Positions 45,433 through 54,433 of a stretch of 64,000 nt of DNA are shown here, piece after piece. Positions within the stretch are counted from its first letter, which is position 1, and each line of letters begins with the position of its first letter. Location of the stretch: contig CAZICK010000007.1 in the NCBI GenBank assembly GCA_964537505.1, positions 1 through 64,000 of the forward strand. Direction: 5' to 3'. Both the position numbers and the translations under genes were made by a program. Below the pieces are notes generated by a model. That model saw only the letters and a list, made by a program, of their open reading frames with translations, ran no database searches and was not told where the DNA came from. The DNA is from DAINBT01 sp036732785. Its GTDB lineage: Bacteria; Planctomycetota; Phycisphaerae; Sedimentisphaerales; SM23-30.

Positions 45433-46306
45433 AAACCATCCACGAATTACGATTGTGACTCCTTCGCTCAATCAGGGGCGGTACATCAGGGAAACCATCG
45501 AATCGATTATCACCCAGGATTATCCTAATCTGGAATATTTCATAATCGACGGCGGCAGTACCGACGGCAGCGTGGATATCATCCGCGAGTATGAAGACCA
45601 GGTGGATTACTGGGTCAGTGAAAATGACAGGGGACAATCAGATGCGATCATGAAGGGATTCGCCCGGGCTACCGGAGAGCTTTTTGCCTGGGTCAATAGC
45701 GATGATGTCCTGCTGCCCGGCTGCCTGACAGAGATCGCGGAGAACTACTTACAAAATCAAAAACCGGATATTGTAACCGCAAACGTAACATACATGGATG
45801 ATGATGGGAAAATCACGCGATATGTTCGACTTCCCCAACAAAGCAGATTCTTTTTCTTCCGTGGCATTTGGCATGCATCGGCGCCGGCGGTCTTTTTCAA
45901 GACTTCTCTTTTTCACGCGGCCGGCGGTCTTAATCCCGATTACCATTTGTGTATGGACCTCGATCTGTGGATGAAAATGATGAAAAAAGGCGCCCGGGTG
46001 GCACATATATCGCGATATCTGGGAGCATTCCGCTGGCACGCAAACGCCAAAACAGTGTTATCTATTGATAAACAAACAGCAGCCTTAAGTTCAGAAAGAA
46101 CCGAAATCTTGAAAGAAAACATCACAGGTTTTTCTATCCGAAAAGTATTGTTTTGGAGAAAAGTTTATAAACTCTATCAAATAGCCAATCTTAACTACCT
46201 CCGAGAATACCTCTCCTGTCGTTCCGTTAAAGGAAAACTGTGGTGGCAGATATTCCGTGCCGGCCCTTCTGCACTACTATCCTGTAAAAACTCGAATTCT
46301 CGTTAA
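45413..46306 (+). CDS. Glycosyltransferase family 2
   Basis: A 297-residue GT-A enzyme. The core is ITIVTPSLNQGRYIRETIES at about 11-30, with IIDGGSTDGSVDIIREY at about 45-61 (GGSTDGS) and the metal-binding AWVNSDDVLLPG at about 87-98. HASAPAVFFKTSLF and MDLDLWMKMMKKG at about 180 carry the acceptor and base region. The ATG at 45413 begins the fold; the ORF upstream to 45299 is a shadow of the previous gene. Confidence 0.88.
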   Translation: MKTPSPENHPRITIVTPSLNQGRYIRETIESIITQDYPNLEYFIIDGGSTDGSVDIIREYEDQVDYWVSENDRGQSDAIMKGFARATGELFAWVNSDDVLLPGCLTEIAENYLQNQKPDIVTANVTYMDDDGKITRYVRLPQQSRFFFFRGIWHASAPAVFFKTSLFHAAGGLNPDYHLCMDLDLWMKMMKKGARVAHISRYLGAFRWHANAKTVLSIDKQTAALSSERTEILKENITGFSIRKVLFWRKVYKLYQIANLNYLREYLSCRSVKGKLWWQIFRAGPSALLSCKNSNSR

Positions 46307-46345
46307 GATTCTATCTCGCGTTTTCTCGTTGAGTTATTGGTCACA

Positions 46346-47350
46346 ATGAGCAAAAATATGAAAAGTATTATTAAGAAAATGTTTCGTGAGTTTGTATTAT
46401 GCTGTTTGCATCCATTGTTAGATGTTATTTTGTCACCTATTATAACGCTATCGGCGACCGCTCTTTATTATTTCAGAAAGAAGAGATTTAAGGGCTTGTT
46501 CTTGAGTAGGGCAATTTTATACAAGATAGGTGTATTCCCTATAAACGACCATTATTGTGAGCCTTTATTTAATCCGAAGCGACTGCGAAAGTCACTTCGT
46601 GAGGACAGGAATTTACCAGGAATTGATTTTAACATAAACGAACAACTCGATGTCCTCAATAAGTTCGATTTTAATGAAGAACTAAAGCGATTCCCGGTTG
46701 AAAGAACAAAAAATAAACTGGAATATTTCTATAATAATGATTCATTTAAATCCGGTGATGCAGAATATTTATACAATATAATCCGACTTTTCAAGCCGAA
46801 AAAAATGATCGAGGTTGGCAGCGGCAACTCCACACTGATGGCCTTAAATGCCACAAATAAGAACAAATTGGAGGATTCTGATTATCATTGTGAACTTGTT
46901 TGTATCGAGCCGTATAAAAACAACTGGTTGGAAAAAACAGGTGCGCGGATATTAAGAAGCAAGGTCGAAGATATTGACCTGACCATATTTAAGAGTCTGA
47001 ATTCTAAAGATATACTATTCATTGACTCTTCACACATGATAAGGCCGCAAGGAGACGTTCTCTTTGAATATCTGGAAATATTGCCAACATTAAAATCAGG
47101 TGTTTTGATTCACCTTCATGATATTTTCACTCCAAAAGATTATTTGGATGAATGGATTTATGATAGTGTCCTTTTTTGGAATGAACAATATCTTCTGGAA
47201 GCCTTTTTGACCTTTAACAGCCAATTTAGAATTATAGGCGCAATAAATTATTTGATGCATAACCACTATAAAAAACTTTCAGAAAAATGTCCCATCTTGA
47301 AAAATCAAGTAAATAGAGAGCCAGGCTCTTTTTGGCTCATTAAAAATTAA
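46346..47350 (+). CDS. Class I SAM-dependent methyltransferase, AT-rich
   Basis: A 334-residue protein with IEVGSGNSTLMALNATNK at about 154 and KDILFIDSSHMIRPQGDVLF at about 220-239, the Methyltransf_24 type pattern. The N-terminus has a hydrophobic stretch (about 15-45) that may be a membrane anchor. It is clearly richer in A and T than all its neighbours, a sign of recent acquisition. The ATG at 46346 follows a long gap with no strong ribosome binding site; TTG at 46337 is an alternative. Confidence 0.75.
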   Translation: MSKNMKSIIKKMFREFVLCCLHPLLDVILSPIITLSATALYYFRKKRFKGLFLSRAILYKIGVFPINDHYCEPLFNPKRLRKSLREDRNLPGIDFNINEQLDVLNKFDFNEELKRFPVERTKNKLEYFYNNDSFKSGDAEYLYNIIRLFKPKKMIEVGSGNSTLMALNATNKNKLEDSDYHCELVCIEPYKNNWLEKTGARILRSKVEDIDLTIFKSLNSKDILFIDSSHMIRPQGDVLFEYLEILPTLKSGVLIHLHDIFTPKDYLDEWIYDSVLFWNEQYLLEAFLTFNSQFRIIGAINYLMHNHYKKLSEKCPILKNQVNREPGSFWLIKN

Positions 47351-47365
47351 CTGGGTTTAAAACTC

Positions 47366-48553
47366 ATGAAAATCGCTTATGTATTGGGTTATCTGGCCGA
47401 GAAATATGGGGGAGTTCCGAGGGTGGCTCTAAATGTTGGAGAATCTCTCGATAGAATGGGACATTCCATCTCCTGCTGGGCTACCGGAAACAAGAACGAC
47501 AAACAGGAATTCTCCGATACCCCGTTTCCGGTACATCTGTTCAATACCGCCTGGCCTAAAAGATGGTTTCGCTCACCCGATCTGGTACGAGAACTTTCAT
47601 CGCAGATCACATCCTTCGATCTCCTACACATGCACGGAACCTGGAACCATCCCGTTTATAGTGGAATCAAAATCGCCTCTAAAACCGGGATGCCCTGCCT
47701 TTTAACGCCACATGGCACCTTTCAACCCTGGAGCTTTGCTAAAAAAAGGCTAAAAAAGAAACTATACCTTACCCTTCTTGGCAGAAAAATGTTTAAGGCG
47801 GTCGCATGCCTGCATGCGGTAACCTCCCGCGAGGCCCAACACTTTCGCATGGCCGGATATCGGGGACCGATCACCGTTATTCCAAACGGAGTGGATGTGG
47901 AGGAAAACACGCAATTGCCTGACCGAACCGAAGCCCAAAATCGCCGCCCGCAACTGAAAGATCGACCGATAGTGCTGTTTATGTCACGTCTAAGCCCGGA
48001 AAAAGGGTTGGATCAACTGATTCCAGTCTGGTCGGAGTTGGTCAGAACCCCCGCCTATAGGGACGCATTGCTTGTCATTGCTGGTCCAGACAGTCGTGGT
48101 TATAAGAAAGTGATCGATGGGATGATCGATAAATATGGTTTGGCTTCAAAAATCCTTTTGACAGGTATGGTAACAGGTCGCGATAAATTAGCACTGTTGA
48201 GACGGGCTGACGTTTTTGTGCTGCCGTCCTATTCCGAAAACTTTGGGATCGTTGTAGCAGAGGCATTGGCTTGTGGAACACCCGTTATCACCACTACAGG
48301 CACGCCCTGGAAGCAGTTGCAGGATGTTGACGCGGGACGCTGGGTGCCGCCGAGAGAAGCCGAGTTGGCTCAAGCTCTTCGAGAACTGTTAAATATGTCA
48401 CGGTCGGAACGTGTGGCAATGGGGCAAAGAGGGCAGGATTTGATCCAGGAGAATTATGCTTGGGATAGAATTGTGAAAAAGTATCTGACAGTATATGATT
48501 GTATCCTAAGTGGAAAGTCTATACCGCTTTATCCGGAGCCAAGTATCGAATGA
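47366..48553 (+). CDS. Glycosyltransferase, GT4
   Basis: A 395-residue GT-B glycosyltransferase. N-terminal YVLGYLAEKYGGVPRVALNV is the usual glycine-rich start. The donor half has VLFMSRLSPEKGLDQLI at about 205-221 and the signature FVLPSYSENFGIVVAEALACGTP at about 283-305, with the E-x7-E pattern. The family includes mannosyl-, glucosyl- and rhamnosyltransferases. The stop overlaps the next start (ATGA). Confidence 0.9.
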   Translation: MKIAYVLGYLAEKYGGVPRVALNVGESLDRMGHSISCWATGNKNDKQEFSDTPFPVHLFNTAWPKRWFRSPDLVRELSSQITSFDLLHMHGTWNHPVYSGIKIASKTGMPCLLTPHGTFQPWSFAKKRLKKKLYLTLLGRKMFKAVACLHAVTSREAQHFRMAGYRGPITVIPNGVDVEENTQLPDRTEAQNRRPQLKDRPIVLFMSRLSPEKGLDQLIPVWSELVRTPAYRDALLVIAGPDSRGYKKVIDGMIDKYGLASKILLTGMVTGRDKLALLRRADVFVLPSYSENFGIVVAEALACGTPVITTTGTPWKQLQDVDAGRWVPPREAELAQALRELLNMSRSERVAMGQRGQDLIQENYAWDRIVKKYLTVYDCILSGKSIPLYPEPSIE

Positions 48554-49773
48554 GTTTAAAGGTTTGTTATCTTCTGCCTCGACTACTTCTGGGAGAATCC
48601 GGAATTGTCATTGGGGCCGCCGCCGCAAATTGCGTTTCCCTGGCCTTCGAATTAAGGCAACAGGGGATACAGATAGAGATACTGGCGCCCGTTCCGGAAA
48701 AGAGTTTGGAATATCTGTCTCGTCATCCTGTCGGAGAGATCGTCAGGCCGTTGCAAACTATTGGCACAGGTCTGGTCGGAAAAGCCATTAGTGCCGTTTG
48801 CTCGTTGCGCCACAATCTCAAAAAACGATTGCGAGAAATCCACTACGATGTTGTGCATTGTCACTCAGGAACTTATCCCTATGCGATTGTACCTTTAGCT
48901 GCCAACCAAGGCTCTATTGTTCGGCTTTACTCGCTGTATTGCCCTTTAGGCACAAGCGGCGGACTTTACGGCCAGTGGTGGGAAAAGTCGCTATCCGCAA
49001 AACTCCTTTTTAACAGGCTTGATAAAGTCATCGCAGTGACAAGTAATGTTCGCCGGTCTATAGAGAAGGCTGGAATATTACCCGAAAAAATTGAGTTAAT
49101 CCCGATGTCTGTGGACTCGCGACGCTTCCGCCCCATGATGGAGCAAAAAAGTAGCGTTTACTTCCCTGAAGAATCGAAGGGGGCCAGAATCCTTTTTGTC
49201 GGCAACGCCTCGAAGGAAAAGGGGTTGGTTGAATTGCTTGAGGCTGTCCGGCTTCTTCTTCAGAAGGGATTTTCCCCTTATCTTGTAGCGACTATTGAGA
49301 ATGCCAGCGAGATCGAGGAATATGCAGGCAGATATGATTACATTAAGGGGCTTGTTGACAAACTGGGACTCGCCCATAATGTTCGAATACTCGGTTTGGT
49401 CGATTGTATTGAAAACCTCTATGCGGAATCCGACCTTGTTGTTTTCCCATGGAATACCACCAGGGGGCCTTGTGATCATCCGATGGTTGCGCTGGAAGCC
49501 ATGGCAATGGGAAAGTGTATTGTATCGACTCCTGTCGGAGGGTGCCCGGAGTTGCTGTTAGGAGGTAAAGCTGGAATATTAACGGATGGATTCTCCAGTG
49601 AATCCATTGCCAATGCCATCGAGTACACCATTAACCACCCCGAGATTTTAAGACAGAGAGGTCAGACTGCACTGGAGACAGCAAATAATTTCTCAGTGGA
49701 AAAAAACGGAAAGCGCATGATAAATCTGTATGAGCGATTACTGAAAGGGAAGGTTCGGCGCAATGAACAGTGA
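48550..49773 (+). CDS. Glycosyltransferase, GT4-like
   Basis: A 407-residue GT-B glycosyltransferase translationally coupled to the gene before it (4-base overlap). It has ILFVGNASKEKGLVELLEAV at about 215-234 and VVFPWNTTRGPCDHPMVALE at about 296, followed by AMAMGKCIVSTPVGG. The start at 48550 rather than 48499 avoids a shadow extension. Donor unknown. Confidence 0.85.
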   Translation: MSLKVCYLLPRLLLGESGIVIGAAAANCVSLAFELRQQGIQIEILAPVPEKSLEYLSRHPVGEIVRPLQTIGTGLVGKAISAVCSLRHNLKKRLREIHYDVVHCHSGTYPYAIVPLAANQGSIVRLYSLYCPLGTSGGLYGQWWEKSLSAKLLFNRLDKVIAVTSNVRRSIEKAGILPEKIELIPMSVDSRRFRPMMEQKSSVYFPEESKGARILFVGNASKEKGLVELLEAVRLLLQKGFSPYLVATIENASEIEEYAGRYDYIKGLVDKLGLAHNVRILGLVDCIENLYAESDLVVFPWNTTRGPCDHPMVALEAMAMGKCIVSTPVGGCPELLLGGKAGILTDGFSSESIANAIEYTINHPEILRQRGQTALETANNFSVEKNGKRMINLYERLLKGKVRRNEQ

Positions 49774-50527
49774 ATCAAAATCTGACAAGGCAGATTACTT
49801 ACTGTACGAAAAAACCGCCAAGACATACGACCGCCAACGATTTACCGGAAGGGCCGGGGAATGGGGGCATAATCGACAGATTTCAATACTGCAAAGCCTG
49901 GCTCAGGATTGGCAAGACAAAAAGGTACTGGAAATAGGATGTGGGACGGGTAGAATAACCGAGGTTCTCGCTCGCTGGGGAGCTGATGTCACTGCTACAG
50001 ATATAAGCGAAGAAATGCTGAAAGTCGCGCAAACACGCTTCAGCAGTGACCGGGAGCTTCCGATGCCAAAATTTCGAGTTATGTCGGTATTTGATATCGA
50101 TATGGATTTGCAGGAATATGATTATGTGATAATGGTGAATGTCCTGGGGCGTCTCTCACACGCTCGCGAGGCAATTCGGAAAATATCTTTGAACATATCT
50201 AAAACATGCAGGTTTGTCTTCACGTTTCCTTCTCTCACAAGCATTTTGCTGCCGTTTGGCCTCACGGTCAATCTTCGTGGCAAAAGTCTTGCTCGTGATG
50301 TGACATCGCACTGGTACACGCCAAAAACAATTGAAAAATATTGCAACGATGCGGGCCTTGTAATTGTTGGATGGCGTGGAAACCACTATGTTCCAGTCCC
50401 CCGCTTACTTTTCCCGACACTTCCATTGTTTTGGATATGCGACAAATGCCTCGCTAAATCTTTCCCTAAGAAATGCCCAAGTGTTTTTGTTGTGTCCAGG
50501 CTTTGGTCAGCAGATAGGCCCGGTTAA
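49763..50527 (+). CDS. Class I SAM-dependent methyltransferase (type 11)
   Basis: A 254-residue methyltransferase with KVLEIGCGTGRITEVLARWG at about 54-73 and DISEEMLKVAQTRF at about 80-93. It overlaps the previous glycosyltransferase by 11 bases. The region after 150 (FVFTFPSLTSILLPFGLTV) lines up with UbiE/type 11 methyltransferases. Substrate not predictable. Confidence 0.78.
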   Translation: MNSESKSDKADYLLYEKTAKTYDRQRFTGRAGEWGHNRQISILQSLAQDWQDKKVLEIGCGTGRITEVLARWGADVTATDISEEMLKVAQTRFSSDRELPMPKFRVMSVFDIDMDLQEYDYVIMVNVLGRLSHAREAIRKISLNISKTCRFVFTFPSLTSILLPFGLTVNLRGKSLARDVTSHWYTPKTIEKYCNDAGLVIVGWRGNHYVPVPRLLFPTLPLFWICDKCLAKSFPKKCPSVFVVSRLWSADRPG

Positions 50528-50561
50528 TCTGTGTTCTTGGAAACGGATAATGGACTTGCCC

Positions 50562-51980
50562 ATGAAGATAGCATTAATCAAACTTCCAGCCACTTATGCT
50601 GATTGGTATAAACAGCCGGCCCTGGGCATAGCGTATATAAGTGCCTGTCTCGAATCAAAAGGTTTTGATTGTAGAATATTCGATGCCTATTTCCATTCCT
50701 GGTCGCAAGATGAATTGATATGCCGCGTCAAAGATTATAATCCTGATGTGATTGGCGTAACGGCAATGACGCACGAAATTAACCAGGCCGCCCGGGTCGC
50801 GGCCGAACTCAAATCGCTGCTGAACGTTCCAATAGTACTCGGAGGATGCCACGTAACCGCGTTGCCGGCCAAAACACTGGAAGAGTTCCCGGTTTTCGAC
50901 TTTGGCATCTGTGGAGAGGGAGAACATACCACCATTGAACTGATGGAATTCCTACAGCAAAAAAGTTCGGCGTCACAACTTGATAATATCAAGGGTATTG
51001 TTTTCCGTAAGCAGGAGCAGGTAATAGTCAACGAAGCACGCCCGTTTATGACCTCCGCCGAGTTGGACGCTTTGCCATGCCCGGCTATGCATCACTACTA
51101 TTTGGACAACCCCCAGGCATTGGCGGCGCGAGATTCCTATTATGTTATGTTTAGCAGCAGGGGCTGTCCCTACAATTGCGCGTTCTGTATGCAGGTGCTG
51201 GGTAGAAAGGTCAGGCGAAGATCACCATTGCGCATTCTTCAGGAGATGGAATATGCTATTGAGCATTTCGGTGCTCATACGTTCAATTTTGCCGACGAAA
51301 TCTTTCTGTTCGATAACCGGCAAACACGGGAACTGTTGGAATTATTTATCGAAAAAAACATTCCGGGGCGGATCAAATGGAGCGCCTTGACTCGTGCCAA
51401 TTTTGTCAATTCCGAGTTCATCGTTCTGGCCAAAAAAGCTGGCTGCTACAGCCTGGAAATGGGAGTCGAATCCGGAGACGACGAAATATTGAAAACCATC
51501 GACAAGGCAATAACCGTTGAACAAGTCGAGCGGGCAGTCAAAATCATAAAGGATGCGGGAATTACGCTTGGCACCTACTATATTCTTGGACATCCGGGAG
51601 AAACACTCGAAACAGTGAAGAAGACATCGAACCTGGCGGTGAACCTGAATACTGATTTTATCGCCATAGGATTAATGGTGCCCTATCCCGGCACCCGAAT
51701 CTTCGATTTGGCATTGCAGGGCAGGTACGGCTACCGCCTGCTCTCGCAGGACTGGAGCCAATACGATAAATACGGAGGGAAGGTGCTGGAAATCGAGGGT
51801 CTGCCTTACAGGCAATTATTGAAGTGGCAGAAAAAAACGCTCTTGAATTTATATCTGAAAAACTTCAGACTTATTGATTGCTTTAAGTTCTTTTGGAAAA
51901 GGCGGAAAGCACTGTGCTTTATGATTAAGAAAAAGATGGGCATCAAAAGGCTTCTTGACCCGCGAGCGAACCCTGCGTAA
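50562..51980 (+). CDS. B12-binding radical SAM protein
   Basis: A 472-residue enzyme with an N-terminal cobalamin-binding-like domain (residues 1-140; ITAMTHEINQAARVAAELKS, PIVLGGCHVTALPA) and a radical SAM domain whose 4Fe-4S motif CPYNCAFC (C-x3-C-x2-C) is at about 202-209. The later YILGHPGETLETVKKT is typical of the Elp3-like fold in this group. Family members methylate or rearrange unactivated carbons in lipids, hopanoids and antibiotics. A polysaccharide or lipid-carrier substrate here is inferred from position. ATG at 50562; ATG 50550 adds 4 residues. Confidence 0.82.
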   Translation: MKIALIKLPATYADWYKQPALGIAYISACLESKGFDCRIFDAYFHSWSQDELICRVKDYNPDVIGVTAMTHEINQAARVAAELKSLLNVPIVLGGCHVTALPAKTLEEFPVFDFGICGEGEHTTIELMEFLQQKSSASQLDNIKGIVFRKQEQVIVNEARPFMTSAELDALPCPAMHHYYLDNPQALAARDSYYVMFSSRGCPYNCAFCMQVLGRKVRRRSPLRILQEMEYAIEHFGAHTFNFADEIFLFDNRQTRELLELFIEKNIPGRIKWSALTRANFVNSEFIVLAKKAGCYSLEMGVESGDDEILKTIDKAITVEQVERAVKIIKDAGITLGTYYILGHPGETLETVKKTSNLAVNLNTDFIAIGLMVPYPGTRIFDLALQGRYGYRLLSQDWSQYDKYGGKVLEIEGLPYRQLLKWQKKTLLNLYLKNFRLIDCFKFFWKRRKALCFMIKKKMGIKRLLDPRANPA

Positions 51981-52009
51981 CTCTCAGGACAATACTCGAA
52001 AAGACAAAC

Positions 52010-53275
52010 ATGTCAGATACCAAAAACTGCCAAAAACCACCTGAACTACTGCTGCTATGCCAACTGTTTTATCCGGAACTTATCTCCACCGGACAAACGC
52101 TCACAGAATTATGCGAGGAACTGACTGCCAGGGGAATGCGTATAGAAGTAGTTTGCGGCCCGCCCACAATTATGGATCGGAACTCAAAAATCCCCCGACA
52201 CATAGACCATCGGGGCATTCGTATAACCCGCGTGTGGGGCACACGATTCCCCAAACTTAATTTACCGGGTAGAATAATCAACCAGATTACATTTGCCGTA
52301 TCGGTTTTCTTCTACCTGTTATTCGACCGCTCGAAACGGCCTGTCATGGTCCTTACCAATCCGCCATTTTTGGCCGTTTCCTGTGCACTGTTGAGAACCC
52401 TCAGAATAGGCAACCCTTACATCTATCTGATTTTCGATGTATATCCCGACACTGCCGTCCATCTGGGCCTGCTGAAAAAAAGAGGACTTCTGACCCGAAT
52501 CTGGAACCGCACTAACGCCTTTGTCTTCAAACATTCCGCCGCTATTATCGTTATTGGAAGATGTATGCGGGACGTGATCGCTGCCAAAATCAAATCCCAC
52601 GAACGCAATGGCGAAAAAATTCACAATATCCACGTATGGAGCGACGATCGGTTGATACTATCCGCCAGGGGCAAACCAAACCCGTTTCTGGAAAAATGGA
52701 ACCTCAAAGACAAGTTCGTTGTCGGCTATTTCGGCAACATGGGCCGTTTCCACGACCTGGAAACTATCATGGAGGCCGCCAAAATCCTGAAAGAACAGGA
52801 AGATATTGTCTTTCTGTTTGTTGGTGAGGGCCAGAAAAAACAATACGCGATGGACTTCACCGCTAAATGGCACTTGACCAATTGCAGGTTCCATACCTAC
52901 GTTGACCGGGAAAATCTGGGCTTTTCACTATCTACTGCGAACCTCAGCCTTGTATCCTTGTCCGCCGGCCAGGAGGGCCTTTCCGTACCTTCCAAAACTT
53001 TCGCATCAATGGCCGCCGGCGTTCCAATTATCGCGATCATGTCCCCAAAATCAGAAATTGCTCGAATCGTCGTCGAAAACAAATGTGGACTTGTCGTAGA
53101 ACTCGATGACCACGAAGAATTGGCAAATACCATCTTAAGTCTTTATCATAACCGGAAAAAATTGAAAATAATGGGCGATAAGGCAAGACGGGCGATCGAT
53201 ACCAAATACAACCTTCGCTCTGCCGCCCAGGCTTATTATGAGCTAATTGCTAACGTTAATCACCGACCATCATAG
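52010..53275 (+). CDS. Glycosyltransferase, GT4 (WbuB-like)
   Basis: A 421-residue GT-B glycosyltransferase with two N-terminal hydrophobic stretches. It has FVVGYFGNMGRFHDLETIME at about 236-255 and LVSLSAGQEGLSVPSKTFASM at about 313, the pattern of L-fucosamine- and other 6-deoxyhexose-transferases of the WbuB type. With GDP-L-fucose genes downstream, fucosyl transfer is a reasonable guess but not shown. Confidence 0.85.
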   Translation: MSDTKNCQKPPELLLLCQLFYPELISTGQTLTELCEELTARGMRIEVVCGPPTIMDRNSKIPRHIDHRGIRITRVWGTRFPKLNLPGRIINQITFAVSVFFYLLFDRSKRPVMVLTNPPFLAVSCALLRTLRIGNPYIYLIFDVYPDTAVHLGLLKKRGLLTRIWNRTNAFVFKHSAAIIVIGRCMRDVIAAKIKSHERNGEKIHNIHVWSDDRLILSARGKPNPFLEKWNLKDKFVVGYFGNMGRFHDLETIMEAAKILKEQEDIVFLFVGEGQKKQYAMDFTAKWHLTNCRFHTYVDRENLGFSLSTANLSLVSLSAGQEGLSVPSKTFASMAAGVPIIAIMSPKSEIARIVVENKCGLVVELDDHEELANTILSLYHNRKKLKIMGDKARRAIDTKYNLRSAAQAYYELIANVNHRPS

Positions 53276-53285
53276 GAGACTAATC

Positions 53286-54311
53286 ATGAAACAGGCTTTA
53301 GTTTGTGGCGCAGGAGGCTTCATAGGATCTCACTTGGCAAAAAGGCTCAAAGAAGAAGGATTTTGGATAAGGGGCGTGGACCTGAAATATCCCGAATTCG
53401 GCTCCATAGCGGCCGATGATTTCGTCATAGGGGATCTGCGCGACCCGGTACTCTGCAGGGACGTAACCGATCGACCATTCGATGAGGTCTATCAATTGGC
53501 TGCCGATATGGGCGGCGCCGGATACATCTTCACCGGTGAGCACGACTCCGAAGTCATGCACAATTCCGCGATGATAAACCTCAACATGGTTGATATATGC
53601 TCCAAAATCGGGGTCAAAAAGATTTTTTATTCCTCGTCCGCCTGTATTTATCCCGAATACAATCAGATGGACCCCGACAATCCAAAGTGTTCGGAAAATT
53701 CCGCTTATCCAGCCGCTCCGGACAGCGAATACGGATGGGAAAAACTCTTTAGCGAACGCATGTATTTGGCCTATCACAGAAATAACGGCTTAAACGTCCG
53801 CATCGCTCGGTTCCACAATATATTTGGCCCGCAGGGATCATGGAACAACGGCAAAGAAAAGGCGCCCGCCGCTCTGTCCCGCAAGGTTGCCGAGGCCGAA
53901 ATCGGAGGTAAAATCGAAATGTGGGGCGACGGCAAACAAACACGTTCTTTCCTCTACATAGACGAATGCCTGGACGGCATTCGCAGACTGATGGACTCGG
54001 ATCTCATAGCCCCCGTCAACATCGGCTCGGAAGAGATGATATCTATTAATGGCCTGGCCGAAATGATTATGGACATCGCCAACAAAAAACTGAGCATAAA
54101 ACACATCAATGGTCCCCTCGGCGTTCGCGGCAGAAACTCCGACAACGCATTCATTTACGAAAAGCTTGGCTGGAAACCCACCAGACCGCTCAGGGAAGGA
54201 ATGACAAAAACCTACCACTGGATAGAGCAACAGGTAAAAGACAGCCGATCCCAGCCGGCTAGAATCGAAACGATTCGTCCACTCGGCAGAAGAAGACTAC
54301 TAAAGACATAA
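53286..54311 (+). CDS. GDP-D-mannose 3,5-epimerase homologue
   Basis: A 341-residue extended-SDR epimerase. The NAD site is CGAGGFIGSHLAKRL at about 6-20. Distinctive GME features are QLAADMGGAGYI at about 72-83, SSSACIYPE at about 118-126, RIARFHNIFGPQGSWNNG at about 171-188, and EMWGDGKQTRSFLYIDEC at about 213-230. YGWEK at about 149-153 supplies the catalytic Tyr and Lys. It would convert GDP-D-mannose to GDP-L-galactose or GDP-L-gulose, a route best known from plants. The ATG at 53286 has a good aggag upstream. Confidence 0.82.
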   Translation: MKQALVCGAGGFIGSHLAKRLKEEGFWIRGVDLKYPEFGSIAADDFVIGDLRDPVLCRDVTDRPFDEVYQLAADMGGAGYIFTGEHDSEVMHNSAMINLNMVDICSKIGVKKIFYSSSACIYPEYNQMDPDNPKCSENSAYPAAPDSEYGWEKLFSERMYLAYHRNNGLNVRIARFHNIFGPQGSWNNGKEKAPAALSRKVAEAEIGGKIEMWGDGKQTRSFLYIDECLDGIRRLMDSDLIAPVNIGSEEMISINGLAEMIMDIANKKLSIKHINGPLGVRGRNSDNAFIYEKLGWKPTRPLREGMTKTYHWIEQQVKDSRSQPARIETIRPLGRRRLLKT

Positions 54312-54433
54312 CCACGCCACCGGCCGGCCTTCCCTCGTGTTTTTTCCCGTCCGACAATACGCCAAAGTTGGCGAATTGCGACTGGTTTTGCCGACAATGA
54401 CAATAGTTGTGTTGATGTTAAGGAAAATTATAA

